A stretch of DNA of 64,000 nucleotides from Nematostella vectensis (GCF_932526225.1 NC_064042.1:8962540-9026539), one strand, 5' to 3'. Shown: positions 1 to 17,615, counted from the first letter of the stretch. Numbers and translations: made by a program. The notes: generated by a model from the letters alone, not told the origin.

Positions 1-189
1 CACAAAGTACTCTTTAAGAAAAGAAAAGGAAATTACAATAGTGAGTAAAGCGAACAAAATTTCAATAAATACGCTTATGACAAACCTGCTGTCCGTAAGA
101 TCATCGATGCTCTGCAGAAAAAAAGGGAAAAAAAATTGAGAAAATGAGTCTTCATGATTCCTTATGTGTCCTTATATTTCCTACCCTTG

Positions 190-460
190 TCTTACGCGTT
201 TTTTCACGCGCGTTGGCTTTCACGCTACATTTTTACGCGCGTTATGTTTCGCAATTCCCTATCACGTGTGTTGCCTTTCACGTTGTTTGTCGACGCATAT
301 TGTCACGTTCACGCATGTTAAATTTCGCTATTCTAAAAGACTGCGCGTATTCTTTGGCTAGAAATACGCATTGTTTTTTTTTCCTTGTCTTAAAGCGCAG
401 TATCCTGAAGTGCATTGATTCGCGTTTGCTCTTCACACGCATTGTTTATCGCACTGTGGT
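190..460. repeat. Degenerate ACGC/TTTCRC-rich repeat tract
   Basis: Short motifs of the type CACGCGYGTT, TTTCACG, TTACGCGCGTT and TTTCGC recur irregularly every 20-50 bases through this T-rich stretch. No open reading frame in it resembles a protein. It looks like a decayed tandem repeat or a CpG-rich simple region; the unit cannot be fixed by eye. Confidence 0.35.
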
Positions 461-598
461 TGCGCAAAGTGTTACCTACTGATAGTAGGTACACATTTAC
501 TATAATCACAAATACGAGAAGTTTGTACTCACCATTACTCCTCTAGTTAGCTTGCGCCCTTCCCTTGTCATCTAAAAAAATAACTAATTATTTCCAAT

Positions 599-1010
599 TG
601 TGACGCGATAGATCAGTGGTACGGGCTTCGCTTCTCAAGCAATAGGGCAGGGGTTCGAACCGTGGTCAGATCAACTTGGGATTTTTTCAGAGGTGTAATA
701 GACCTGGCTCTCTACACTGGGGACTGTGAATCCCTCGTCTTCGCGGATAAGGACGTTAAGCCAGATGTCCCGTCTCTCATCGCACATCATTAACCTGTAT
801 TGGGGGATGTAAAAGAGCCACTGGGGACGCTTGCCCGTGGTACCATCTTCAGTGACAATGCTTACACACTAACTCACTCATGTTTGTAAACTGCGTGGAG
901 TAGTCCGTATCTACACACTGACGGGTTAAGTCAGTCACATGTGAAGCGCATTTGATCATTTCGTATGTTAAAGTGCGCTAAACAAATGACAAACATTTCA
1001 TTTCATTTTA
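599..1010 (+). mobile_element. tRNA-derived SINE
   Basis: The head (about 601-670) has an A-box-like TAGATCAGTGG and a B box GGTTCGAACC at the spacing of an internal RNA polymerase III promoter. It is followed by ~300 bp of unrelated body and a 3' tail with a repeated AAGCGCATTT / AAAGTGCGCT motif, resembling the GCGCTATA-type 3' ends of many metazoan SINEs. It finishes in a CATTTCATTTCATTTTA tail. The tRNA-like head does not fold into a good acceptor stem, so this is not an intact tRNA gene. Ends are approximate; target-site duplications were not resolved. Confidence 0.65.
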
Positions 1011-1032
1011 TGACGGCTTCTACTGGTGACTT

Positions 1033-1257
1033 TTAAGGGCCACCTGAGGCTCTCTCATTAACTTTACACCATTCAAAGACCTCAATTTCACTCACTCTCA
1101 GATGTGCATTGACCATGTCCAGAATGCAGTACTCCGGGGATGGGTAATTCCTGGTCCGTCGACGCTTACTGACCATCTCATCTGATGTAGTTCTGGAATG
1201 TTCCAGATGACAAAGAATAAACTCTATGCGTTGAATAGCCATAGCCACGGGGTACAA
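1033..1257 (-). CDS. Candidate 3' exon of the CH-domain gene
   Basis: This is an open minus-strand stretch ending in a stop at its left edge, with protein-like composition (a KRRRTRNYPSPEYC region, then an amphipathic stretch). No good in-frame acceptor is clear: a pyrimidine-rich AG near 1304 gives an early stop in this frame, and an AG nearer the reading frame is weak. It lies on the same strand and downstream of the CH-domain exons, so it may be the last exon of that gene. The first codon is not ATG, so it is not a free-standing gene. Low certainty. Confidence 0.3.
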   Translation of the reverse strand: MYPVAMAIQRIEFILCHLEHSRTTSDEMVSKRRRTRNYPSPEYCILDMVNAHLRVSEIEVFEWCKVNERASGGP

Positions 1258-1670
1258 CCACCTCCTTCCCCCTCCCTCACCAACACCACTCTTTTCTCAG
1301 ACAGACTGATATTATAGAAGAAAAGTATTAGAGATGAAATCATTCATTCACCTATCATATATGTTTCATATATTAGGTTGTGTCATTCAAAAACAACAAA
1401 CAAAGCCAGAAGTCCCAATCCATTTAAATCAATTTAGTTAGTTTTGGCCAGCGCTCAACACCATCAGCTACCCCTAATCTTTTCTACAGGTTTAGTCACA
1501 TCACATGTATACCATTTTCTTTACTACCACAATGTAAACAAACTTGATGCTTGATTCAATGGTTATACTAGATAAGTAACTTATATAGTCTACTTACTCA
1601 GTGGTAGTAGGGCTGGGGGAAGACTAAAAATAAAACAGAAAGATAAAATAAGATTTTTGCTTCTCTGGAC

Positions 1671-2250
1671 CAGTGTGTAACATGGTCAATCAGGACAATG
1701 TTGACAAGTATTTTGACAGGAAAGGGGTGCGACACCATAACTTTCTTACCTCTGGTGTAGAGATGGGTTTGCGGCGGAGGGAGCGTGTGTAACATGGTCA
1801 ATCAGGACAATAATGTTGACAAGTTTTTGGACAGGAAAGTGGTGCGACACCATGACTTTCTTACCTCTGGTGTAGAGATGGGTTTGCGGCGGAGGGAGTG
1901 TATGTAACATGGTCAATCAGGACAATGTTGACAAGTTTTTTGACAGGAAAGGGGTACAATTCCATGACTTTCTTACCTCTGGTGTATAGATAGGAGTGCG
2001 GCAGAGGGAGCGTGTGTAACAAGGTCAACAGGGCAATAATGTTGACAAGTTTTTTGACAGGAAAGGGGTGCGACACAATGACTTTCTTACCTCTGGTGTA
2101 GGAATAGGTGTGTGGCGGAGGGAGCGTGTGTAACATGGTCAATCAGGACAATAATGTTGACAAGTTTTTTGACAGGAAAGGGGTGCGACACAATGACTTT
2201 CTTACCTCTGGTGTAGAGATGGGTGTGCGGCGGAGGGAGCGTGGGCCAAA
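1671..2250 (-). repeat. 112-115 bp tandem repeat spanning an exon-donor junction, 5 copies
   Basis: Five copies are recognised by the donor sequence (CTTAC on the plus strand at 2201, 2086, 1972, 1860 and 1745). On the minus strand each unit holds about 36 nt of exon end (coding RSLRRTPISTPE in the copy at 2206-2241), the donor GAG|GTAAGA and about 77 nt of following intron. The copy at 2206 joins in phase to the upstream CH-gene exons and is taken as the native one. The other four lie in the downstream intron. Confidence 0.8.
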
Positions 2251-4262
2251 CCCTAGCATCAAGTCCTTCTCTACCTTGTGGGTAGGTGTCTTGGGGGGAG
2301 GGGGCGGGGGAGTCCACTATGGAAAACAGAAAAAGCAGGGATTACACAAGGGGATATGGGTGTGGTATGGTTGGGGGGGTGTTGGGGGTGGAGGAGTTGA
2401 CTTTGAAAAACATGAATGTCAAGGATGACACAAGGGGGTATGAGTCATCAAGGTTGGGTTGGGATAGGTCCACTTGAAGTCATTACAATTCTATAGTTAC
2501 ACAGAGTGGTATATTCTCAGAAGGTAAGAAATGGGAAAGAAGGAAACAAAAAAAGACTTAAAAAAAACAACACAAGAGATGTCAGACTGCAAATTGTCAT
2601 TTTCGCTAGGGTTGTTCAAATAGGGTTTGAAAACTTTGATAGCTTCTTTTACTGCTAATGCAATAAAATACTTACAGAAAAAGGCTTAGCAACCAGTTGA
2701 GCACCTGTCTCTCTCTGGAGGAATTCAGATCGCTCCCAGACATACCAGATGTCATGGCAAACAAGACACCACAGAAGGTCAAACACCTGACAAATAATAC
2801 ATGGGTGCTGTTTGAACAATAAAGAAGCACCTTGTGGATAATTTAAACAGCTTATAAAGGCTGTAGGTCTTCTCAAGGAGGGTGATATAAGTGCATACCC
2901 AGAATGTGAGAGTGGGGAGGGAAGCCAGCAAAGGCATCATGTGAAGAATGGATAGTATTTGACAATCTTTTAATATGAAACAACAACCCCTGTGCACTTC
3001 TCTAGGTAAGGGCCTGGAATACATAGGAGACAGTCGTTCCTTGAATTTTCAATCTAGTAAGATTATTCATATGGAAAGTGAAGAGAAAAGCATCTGCCTG
3101 AACCTTCTTCCACCCCCACCCCTACTTCCCTCCCCTTTCAAGCATTGTGTGCCGTAAATAAACCAAATGACTAAGGCCTACCTCCTACATAAAAAATATA
3201 GCTTTTGCCAGGGCAGGAAGTTGTTCTATGCCCCCATGGCCTGTAGACTCCCCCCCCCCCCTTACAACACCCTTGCAGGCTAGGGGTTTTGGTGCAATCA
3301 TCAAAAGGTAAAATATGATAAAGGTGCACTTTACAATACCTGTTCTGCAGCTCTCATTGCAAACATTCTGGAATCTACATATGTATCTTTGGGAATAATT
3401 TTCCTGTGAAGTAAATTATTTCAATGGTAAGTATTATGACTATGGCTACTTATAGTGAATATAATAAATAGTACGTAAATAATGATCATAGATTGAAATT
3501 TTAAATTAGGTGAAGTAACTACTGTACATACACAGTCTTGAGCTCCTTCACGATCCACTCCACTCTGGTCGTCTTTTGTGTCTGTGTCAAACTACAGAAA
3601 AAAAGGATGTGTTAAGTTATGGGGAAAAAACTAAATAAATAAAAAATCAAGAGACAAACTTACCCTTCAAAACTTTGCAATTTGTCAAATGGCCGACCAG
3701 TCAAACCTATTCACATGAGAAAGACTGGAGTGTCACTCAGGCAGTGCAGGGGAGGGGAGGGGAAGGGGTAAGAAACAGAGTAGGACATAGGCAAGAGGGG
3801 TTAGAGGGGGGATTGAAAATCGTAAAGTGAAGTGGACCAAGTAAAGTGGGCTTAACCAAGATTATATTGTGTGAACACCTTGTCTCAGGCCCACACTGGG
3901 GTTGACCAGCTGACAGTCCACTCTACCCGACCCCTGTTAGTCTTAAATGCAAAAAAATTGTAGCCTCTGGTCTCCAGGGTACCAGATCCCCTTCCCTTAA
4001 AAAAACTTTTATATCTATATAACTTTTAGCTTTTATATCATATACCTCTATAGTTATCGTAACCACCTAAATTTTATAATTACCATGATTATTAACATCA
4101 TCATCATCATTATCATCATAATTAACACTTACTCTCAAGTAACATCTTCATGTTGTACCCCTTCAACAAATCCGTTAAGATGTTGTGCATCAGGTAACCA
4201 GTGGGTGCCAGGCGCAGGTTCACCCAGGCCGTGAATCCATTAATACGTGTGTGCAGAGACAT
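2206..4262 (-). CDS. Calponin-homology-like domain protein, N-terminal exons
   Basis: Six minus-strand exons are phase-continuous: 4133-4262 (ATG at 4262), 3664-3706, 3532-3591, 3340-3403, 2676-2786 and 2206-2289, about 164 residues, all with GT-AG introns. The first three exons (residues ~9-75) resemble a CH1 fold: GFTAWVNLRL, then NILTDLLKG, MKMLLESLTGR and VEWIVKEL parallel the pattern of spectrin-type CH domains, which bind actin or microtubules. The fifth exon carries a conserved-looking DLLWCLVCHDIWYVWER. I do not recognise the exact family; a cytoskeletal or ciliary role is inference. The gene is divergent from glutathione reductase. It must continue left: a candidate last exon is at 1033-1257. 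The sixth exon's donor end is amplified five-fold. Confidence 0.65.
4092..4120. repeat. (TCA)n microsatellite
   Basis: An imperfect ATCATCATCATTATCATCAT run lies just downstream of the donor of the first CH-gene exon, inside its first intron. Confidence 0.7.
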
Positions 4263-10826
<6,564 letters not shown>

Positions 10827-11147
10827 TTTTAATCTATATGTTTCCTCATGCACATCAAAGCTCTTTTCAACTTCTCCAGCACTGATGTAGATTCTCTGCA
10901 AGCCTCTAATGATTTGTCTTTGAAAGAATCCTGAGCTGTGAATATCTCTATCACAAAAGGCTGTGCCCCTCCTAGCCATGCCCTGTGCCCCTCCTGGCCA
11001 CGCCCTAGCTACCCTTCACACTCTGTGTATAAAGGTCCACACATTATGTAAATAGTATGCAACTCTGCAATTATAATAGCCATCCCTTTTCTGGTGAAAA
11101 AATATTATTCAATTGATTTAATGTAATTATAGATTTTTGTAATTTCA

Positions 11148-11153
11148 AATAAA
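11148..11153 (+). terminator. GR polyadenylation signal AATAAA
   Basis: A canonical AATAAA sits 322 bases after the GR stop codon, in AT-rich DNA. The rest of 10827-11523 shows no gene; it holds the GR 3' UTR and, from the other side, the 3' UTR of the minus-strand PLC X-domain gene, the two genes being convergent. Confidence 0.65.
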
Positions 11154-11523
11154 TTTGTATTAAAAAAACATATCTCTCTCAAAATTATTTACACTTAAAG
11201 TAACAATTCTTGAAAACCTTCTTTCATACAGTACATGTATGATTTAGGTGTTTTTTTGAAAACCTTACTCCAGCAAGGAAAAGTAATTGGAAGACCGTGC
11301 TTAGTAATGTTTGGCTTGGGTAAGCAGTCGTTTCTAAGCTTAAGCAAATTGCAAAAGAAAGGTCAAAATGCTTGTACAGGAGACAAGCCAGTGCTTTGAT
11401 AACCCTGCATAGATGATTTATGGCCTCCTTGACTTTCTAGCAGGCAGAATCTTTGGAACAGATCCTAATTAAGCATCAACTTTCAGTGTACTGCTCACAA
11501 CACAACATTGGAAGGAGATTTTA

Positions 11524-12516
11524 TCAGTAAAAATAATTCATACTGATGACTGTAGGAATAAACTCTCCGTGCTCCACAAAATCAGTGATGATGATATTGA
11601 ATTTATGATACTTGCTGTCGCACAATGCCTTAAGCCAGCCCGTCAGGTGAATATTGCATTTCACAGCAAGACAGTCCTTAAGGGTACCTGTCATGTTGCC
11701 AACAACTGTGGATGTCTGGGGTGTCAGAACACCTTGTGTGATATGGAACGCATTATTTGGACAGTCAGACTTAAGACACTTAGTACTTAAAAAGTCCATC
11801 AGTTGTTTTCGATCTGAAACATTAGGCCATGGGGAATAGAAATAATTAGGAGGCCAGAAACATGGATAGCATTCATACACGTCGTAATCATGGTAGACAA
11901 TAATCACACTCTGCTCACACGCCCACAGATCTTGTAAAGTGACATTCAAGGGGTCTTCCCCAGGGGCACGCAAAGTCTCCCCAAACATGCCTAATAATGT
12001 ATCGGCTAGCCTTTGGTGGGCCTCGCTGTCCATGTTATAAAAGTGGTTGAAGTCAAGGATGACCACCTCCTTGGGTCGCTCTGCATTGAAGCGTTTCACA
12101 TCTCGAAGTATCTCATTGACAAGGCATCCATAAAGACCATGGACAATTCTTACATCGTTCTCTTCAGCTCTCAAAGCTACACGTAGATCGATGTAGCGGA
12201 CTCCTGCATAGAGCTGCTCGTATATGTTCAAACTTTGTGTCACGGACCATCCGTGGACGACTGACTTAGCGAATTTCCCGAAGACTGTCACGAGATTATG
12301 GATCATTTGCGGTTCATCCGGACCGACCTCGAGATCTTGATTCAAGTAAAATGTCCCCGAGTCGTGCGAACCGGGGATAACCAAGTCATTCAAACGGCAA
12401 AGCTGTTTCTCGTTAGGCAGGTTTTCCATCCAGCGAGAGAAGTCATTGTCGGTTAGTGCGGATTTTTTTAGGATTTCAAAAGGTTCATCTTGCAGTGTCG
12501 TTTGGCCATCAGCCAT
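11524..12516 (-). CDS. PI-PLC X-domain-containing protein (PLCXD-like), intronless
   Basis: A 330-residue single-exon protein, similar in length to animal PLCXD1-3 (about 320). The X domain of phosphatidylinositol-specific phospholipase C fills most of it: VIPGSHDSGTF carries the first catalytic His, YIDLRVA follows, VRIVHGLYG holds the second His, and KEVVILDFNHFY is the conserved strand with acidic residue. There is no Y domain, C2 or PH domain, as in the PLCXD family; a phosphoinositide-cleaving or related activity is inferred. I chose ATG at 12516 (MADGQTT); the frame is open 15 codons further upstream but without an ATG. The absence of introns among intron-rich neighbours suggests retroposition or ancestral intron loss. 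Convergent with GR. Confidence 0.9.
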   Translation of the reverse strand: MADGQTTLQDEPFEILKKSALTDNDFSRWMENLPNEKQLCRLNDLVIPGSHDSGTFYLNQDLEVGPDEPQMIHNLVTVFGKFAKSVVHGWSVTQSLNIYEQLYAGVRYIDLRVALRAEENDVRIVHGLYGCLVNEILRDVKRFNAERPKEVVILDFNHFYNMDSEAHQRLADTLLGMFGETLRAPGEDPLNVTLQDLWACEQSVIIVYHDYDVYECYPCFWPPNYFYSPWPNVSDRKQLMDFLSTKCLKSDCPNNAFHITQGVLTPQTSTVVGNMTGTLKDCLAVKCNIHLTGWLKALCDSKYHKFNIIITDFVEHGEFIPTVISMNYFY

Positions 12517-13256
12517 TTTGTTTTCATTTGCGCGTTCTAAGCTCCATTCCCCCGCAACCACAGCCGACGCCTAGAAGTTTTTACTAGTCAGCGGCTCGTT
12601 CGCTCAGTTTATTTACACTCTTTTTTTTATAAAGTAGTCTGGTAGTCTTAGTATTTTTATGATAAACAGGGCAAAATTACTTACCTTTTTTACTTATGAT
12701 AAGCATGCTATTCGGCGAGGCAGTTTTTGAAAACAATGTTATTAACTATGCCAATAACGGATGCATATTATTAGAGCATTTACCGCCAAATGGCGGGTTA
12801 CTGTTGGTTACGCATCGCTGCTATGATGTTACCCTATGTGTTTTGCGCCATAGATGAACAGCCAGCAAGCCCGCGTAGCAAGCGCAAATGGGAATAGAAA
12901 AAAGATGGCGCGCGCCAAAGAAAACCAGGAAGTGTGCGGATAAACAATGTTGAACACGTTGCAAGCGGCAACTTGTTCTCGTTGCACGTTCGTTCAGTTT
13001 ATAACACTCTTTTTTTTTATAAGAAACTTTTTTATAAGAACGTCCAGCCTGAGATTTCACCAAATTTTAATTAAAAACATGCTAAGGACATTCCGAGGCT
13101 CAGATAGAAGAATGCGTTCTAAAATGCAGCATCAAATTGTGCTCATAGTAAAATACTCATTATTGCTATTAGTGTTATTTTCTTCCTACTAATTTCAGGG
13201 GCGGATTTAGCTTTTCGCTAATGGGGGGGTTTGGCTCAGTAACGATTTTATCGATT
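12517..13256. other. Intergenic region between PLC X-domain and ETS genes
   Basis: No gene is supported. It contains the PLC X-domain promoter by position. A ~35 bp sequence (GTTCGYTCAGTTTAT then ACTC and an oligo-T run ending ATAA) occurs twice, near 12598 and 12989. At 13196 a CAGGGGCGGATTTAG resembles one terminus of a hAT-type element, without a clear partner. Confidence 0.4.
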
Positions 13257-13265
13257 GCTACCCTC

Positions 13266-13433
13266 TAGCCTACCTGTTGACTTTGATAGTTTTTCCGGCA
13301 CGAAAACCCCCTTCCACCTCCCCCCTGCGGAGCGCATTATCCAAGATGGCGGCCGGGTTATGCGAACTCCGTGTTTACGGGGTTTTCGTGCCGGAAAAAC
13401 TATCAAAGCCTACAGGTAGGCTAGCTACCCTCA
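13266..13433. mobile_element. 168 bp MITE with 46 bp inverted ends and 9 bp target duplication
   Basis: The termini TAGCCTACCTGT.../...ACAGGTAGGCTA are near-perfect inverted repeats continuing through TTTGATAGTTTTTCCGGCAC and the following GAAAACCCC. The element is flanked by the direct repeat GCTACCCTC at 13257-13265 and 13434-13442. A 9 bp duplication is typical of Mutator-like elements (8 bp would be hAT). The high arm identity points to a young insertion. Confidence 0.85.
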
Positions 13434-13946
13434 TGCGCAGAGCTTTCTATGTCGCTCTTTTATCACCTGACCACAGGATTACCATCTTCTCGCTGTTATC
13501 AACGGAATTATTTCCCGTAAATAATCACAAAATAAAGGTCGAATGAAAACCAATCCCAATAAAGTTGTCTTTGATGTCAATAAATCGTAAAAAAATTAGG
13601 AGGAGGATGGTTATATTCCCTAGAGACCTCTGTTAGCAGGGGATATATATTTCTGCAAGTCAGCAGATTTGTGGCTTGGCGTCAGGAGCTTTCCTCATTG
13701 TTAACATGAAATGGAATTTCCTTGTTTTGACACGATATATGGCATGCCTCTCTTCGCACGAGAGAGCATGAATACACGTTTTCCGATTAGGCGTGTTGCA
13801 GTGTTACACGCCTCGTGCCTCCGATCCGATTTCGTGGAACTACAGGAAATAATTTAGAGGTTCAAATCCCTCGATTTGGTTGGTCGCTGTGACCCACGCC
13901 TAGATGATCCTAGGAAATGACGCCACAACTGAAATATAGTACGCCA

Positions 13947-13966
13947 TGACGTCAGATCTGACCAAT
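13947..13966 (+). promoter_or_regulatory. CRE and CCAAT box upstream of the ETS gene
   Basis: A palindromic TGACGTCA (13947-13954) is followed by CCAAT (13962-13966), about 145-165 bp upstream of the ETS start codon. This is a plausible proximal promoter. Binding by CREB/ATF and NF-Y class factors is inferred from consensus only. Confidence 0.5.
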
Positions 13967-14109
13967 CACAGACGATATGCTGGGGTAAAAGCCCCAAAAG
14001 AACCCCGTCTAGTCAAAACGAATCTAGTCCTGTTCGAGAGAAGAGTTTCGTTCTATCGATAGCGGAAAAAACAAGGAGTTGTACTTGTAGCTTCAAGATT
14101 ACTGAGTAC

Positions 14110-16566
14110 ATGATGGCGCAAGTAAGTCGATTGATTATTTTTTTGATTTTCTAAACATGTTCAGTACTTATTATATTTTCTCTGTGTAGCGGTGTTCAAT
14201 AATTCTGATTTCTCCCATTTTATTTAAGATCTCGTTTGCCACTATTACTGCTATGAATCAACAGCTGCTTATGGTAAGCGATGATTTCTCTTCGAAAAGT
14301 TGTTGCGTTTGAAATCAGTGAAATGAAGGTTTCGAACGGAATTTTTGAAGGCGGTTTGAGAAGTCAACCGCGTGTGAACAACATTTTGTCCTTACTCATC
14401 TAAAATCATCCCCAATACAGTAAAAAAAAAAAGAAAGAACTTGCTAAGAGGAAAGCTATTCTATGTTATATTTCATAGTCATAGTTAGGGCTAAATAATC
14501 GATTTCGCCGATGGTTGTGCTGACTTAGCCATGCAGAAAGTGCGCCTTTGCTCAACTTGACTAACGTTTTATGTTACATTTCGTTTCACAGCAGCTGAGC
14601 CAGTTTGCCAACCAGCCAAATGTACAAACTGCCACCCCCGCAATTCAGAATTTTATGCCGGCAACCGTGCCCGATCAAAACATGGCAATATCAACCTCGC
14701 CTCAGCCTGACTTTGGACTTGAGACTGGTAAGCGAGAGGCCGTTTGTTATGTTGTTTGGTGTACTAACTTATTAGGTTTCCCGAAAATTTAACAAATCGG
14801 TTCGTGTGTCTCTAGGTTTCTACACAGGCAGCTACCTAGAAGAACTAAACAGTTGCCAATCAACCTGTAATTCAGACGTTTCTGAGGTCTTCGAAGGCAA
14901 AGAAGCGAATAGTCAAAGCTGTGAACAAATTTTTCAAGGTGAGCTTCGAAAGCGGAAAATTCCCCAACGTCGAGTCGAAACCGAAACACGAATAATTGTT
15001 TGTTTTTAGCACAGAAAGTGCGATGTGATTGGATAAGCAAATTGTAATTGATAGCTGTCATTGTCACCTACGTAGTTGTTTTGACTCTAGTGGCTTTCGA
15101 AAGTAGTGAGATCACGCTCCGGAGACGTGAGCTGATGAGAAACCTTTCAAAAAAACTATTTTTAGACGCCCCTCCCATTGATTCAACCCAATCACTTGAA
15201 GCTGTCATGGAGTTTGACTGACAGTCAGTTCCCGTCTTGAGAATGCATTTTTTCCTGTCTGAGTTTTGATAAGTTGCGAATATTCATGATGTCTATTTTC
15301 AATTTTCTAGATCTTGAAGACATTGGAGTGCTTGGCATAGACTTTGACTCTGACATTTGTCCCAATTTCAGTGGTGAGTGCTAGTGAATTTAAACAATTT
15401 AATAAGTTTAATTGAAAAATTCAGAGGCTTTGTTGAGGATACCAAATTTGTAATTTGATTGCACTGCTATTAAAAACAGTCTTTCTAATCTAAATCATTT
15501 ATTATCTTTTGTAAAAGACAAAATAACTAAAGTAACATAAGAAAAACAAAGATAACTTCAAATAGATTAAGTTCTCGGTTTTTTAGATTGCCAGGTAAGA
15601 AGATTTGTATATGTCTGTACTGATGTTGCTTTTGTGTTTGTAGATAACATCAACAGCAACCCTGACCTAGCTGCCTTTGATGAGGTTGAACCTTCTTATC
15701 AGTTGGCCCCTCAACCACAGCCTCCTCAAACCTACCACATAAAACCTGAAGTCCAAGACTTCTCCTGCATGGGTCTATCACACAGCCCTGCTCCATCTTC
15801 AGACAGTGGCATGGTCCTAAGCCCATGCCCTAGCTTCTCAGACAGCTTTAGTGACACAGATGCTTACAGCATCTCCAGTGTGGACTCTCCCATTCCTGAC
15901 CCCATCCAAGATGACTCATGTGTGCCCATGACGGACCCATCCCCTCAGGTTGTACCTGATACATTACCTCCAAAAGTACCAGGTCGACGGCGCAGAGGCC
16001 CCAAGAAACCTGCCAAGTACAATGGCAATGGCCCTATTCAGCTGTGGCAGTTTCTGCTCGAGCTACTCCTCTGCCCACAAAGCCAGAGATTGATAGAGTG
16101 GACGTATGATGAGAAGTTTGAGTTCAAACTACTGAACCCACCAGTGATTGCAACCATGTGGGGAAAGCGCAAGAACAAGCCCAACATGAACTACGAGAAG
16201 CTGAGCCGTGGACTACGTTACTACTATGACAAAAACATAATTGACAAAGTCCATGGCAAGAGGTATGTGTACCAGTTTGTATGTGATATTGAGAAGATCC
16301 TTGGATATGACCCCACGGAGCAGAAGCTGGACGGTGTAAAGGTAGAAGATGCAGTCTGCGGTAAGCCAGAAATGGTTCCCGATTGTGAGAAATTCTGGGA
16401 AGCTGGTAGCCCTGATAGTGGCATTAGTGTACCAGATGGTGTAAAGGTAGAAGATGCAGTCTGCGGTAAGCCAGAAATGGTTCCCGATTGTGAGAAATTT
16501 TGGGAAGCTGGTAGCCCTGATAGTGGCATCAGTGTACCAGATTTCGATCTGCTCTTCAATCACTAG
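14110..16566 (+). CDS. ETS-domain transcription factor
   Basis: Six exons: 14110-14121, 14229-14273, 14592-14727, 14816-14938, 15311-15373, 15644-16566; 433 residues. The ETS DNA-binding winged helix is at about residues 256-345: [11 protein letters not shown], then [20 protein letters not shown] with the two DNA-contacting Arg in SRGLRYYY, and [11 protein letters not shown]. It is preceded by a basic [11 protein letters not shown] stretch (likely nuclear signal) and a long Ser/Pro/Asp-rich, probably activating region. The ETS residues are closest to the ETS1/2-ERG-GABPA group; no Pointed domain is visible. The first coding exon is only four codons. Exon 3 begins at a CAGCAG tandem acceptor. 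The C-terminus has a 35-residue tandem duplication. It is followed by a second ETS gene in the same orientation. Confidence 0.9.
16333..16542 (+). repeat. In-frame 105 bp tandem duplication in the ETS C-terminus
   Basis: Units 16333-16437 and 16438-16542 are nearly identical and encode the same 35 residues ([11 protein letters not shown] ... SGISVPD). The differences I see (TTC/TTT Phe; ATT/ATC Ile) are synonymous. The frame is preserved and the protein continues to its normal-looking end DFDLLFNH. The near identity means the duplication is recent or gene-converted. Confidence 0.92.
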
Positions 16567-17281
16567 AGTTTTTTTTGTCGTTAAACCCCAAGTTGTAGCC
16601 TGGTTTCCAGAGGTTTTATGGTTGTTAGCCATATTGCCTCTGGAGGCTGGGCTATGTCACCTGATTTCAAATGGTTTCTGGTTTTATCAAATCAGCCATT
16701 TGACAATCAGGTGACCCAAGTTGTTGTTATTATCAGGGTATGGGAAAGGCCAATGTGTTTTTGAGTTTTAGTATATTTTATCACTGTGTGATTGTAGGTT
16801 GTTGTTGCTGTGTTTCACCATTAGCCTTTCCTCTACTCTGATTATGACTTATGTAGCTTGTATCAAGCGAAGTGGTCTTACGTGTCCACATTCTATACAT
16901 TCTCAGGCAAAGTATAATTTTGAGGACCATACCATTATTGGTTTGGCTTTGAATCATGCTTTGCCTGAGAATAAGTTCCAATACCTGATGTACTATGTAT
17001 GTCACTTATTTGAAGTTTTCTTCACTCAATTTGATTAACTTAAGCAATTAGGATAATTTTGTAGCCTGTGAGTCCACAGGGTTTATATTTGATTGTAACA
17101 ATGTTCTTGTAGTCGGTGATTTTAGAAGTTTTTGTAGGATAGGCCATGGAAAGTTCCCATGATTTATTTGATCACATTGGTCAGTTACTATTTCACTCGG
17201 TATCCGAGTCTCTTGGCAAAGTTGTCGAGGGTTTACAAGTTATACAAATTTTTCGAGTTTATTATATTAGCTTGGTAGAAA

Positions 17282-17615
17282 AAGCTATAATAAAGTTGTT
17301 GCAGTATGCACAAATGTCTAGTATATATTGTAGAAACTAGTAATCCATTTTATCAGGTGATATATTGGATATTGTATTATTCTCTATGTATTAGTAAAAG
17401 CTATAATGAAGTTGCAGTATGCACAAATGTCTAGTATATATTGTAGAAACTAGTAATCCATTTTATCAGGTGATATATTGGATATTGTGTTATTCTCTAT
17501 GTATTAGTAAAAGCTATAATGAAGTTGCAGTATGCACAACTACCTAGTACACAATGTACAAACTAGTAATCCATTGTATCAGGTGATATTTTGGATATTG
17601 TATTATTCTGTATTA
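17282..17615. repeat. 113-116 bp tandem repeat, 3 copies, in the ETS 3' UTR
   Basis: Units begin with AAGCTATAAT at 17282, 17398 and 17511 and include GTTGCAGTATGCACAA and the ATATTGGATATTGT block. They lie downstream of the ETS stop and before its AATAAA, so they are probably transcribed as 3' UTR. The third copy is the most diverged. Confidence 0.85.

Noticed and set aside
144-482. 112-codon plus-strand frame at the left edge
   Set aside because: T-rich, compositionally biased, with no domain; coincides with the degenerate ACGC repeat tract.
601-671. tRNA gene
   Set aside because: A and B boxes are present, but the acceptor and anticodon stems pair poorly and a SINE body and tail follow, so it is a SINE head.
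13277-13546. 89-codon plus-strand frame
   Set aside because: It lies mostly within the inverted repeats of a MITE and has no recognisable domain.
16213-16632. Antisense open frames of 139 and 111 codons over the ETS gene
   Set aside because: Shadows of the conserved ETS coding strand and its 105 bp duplication.
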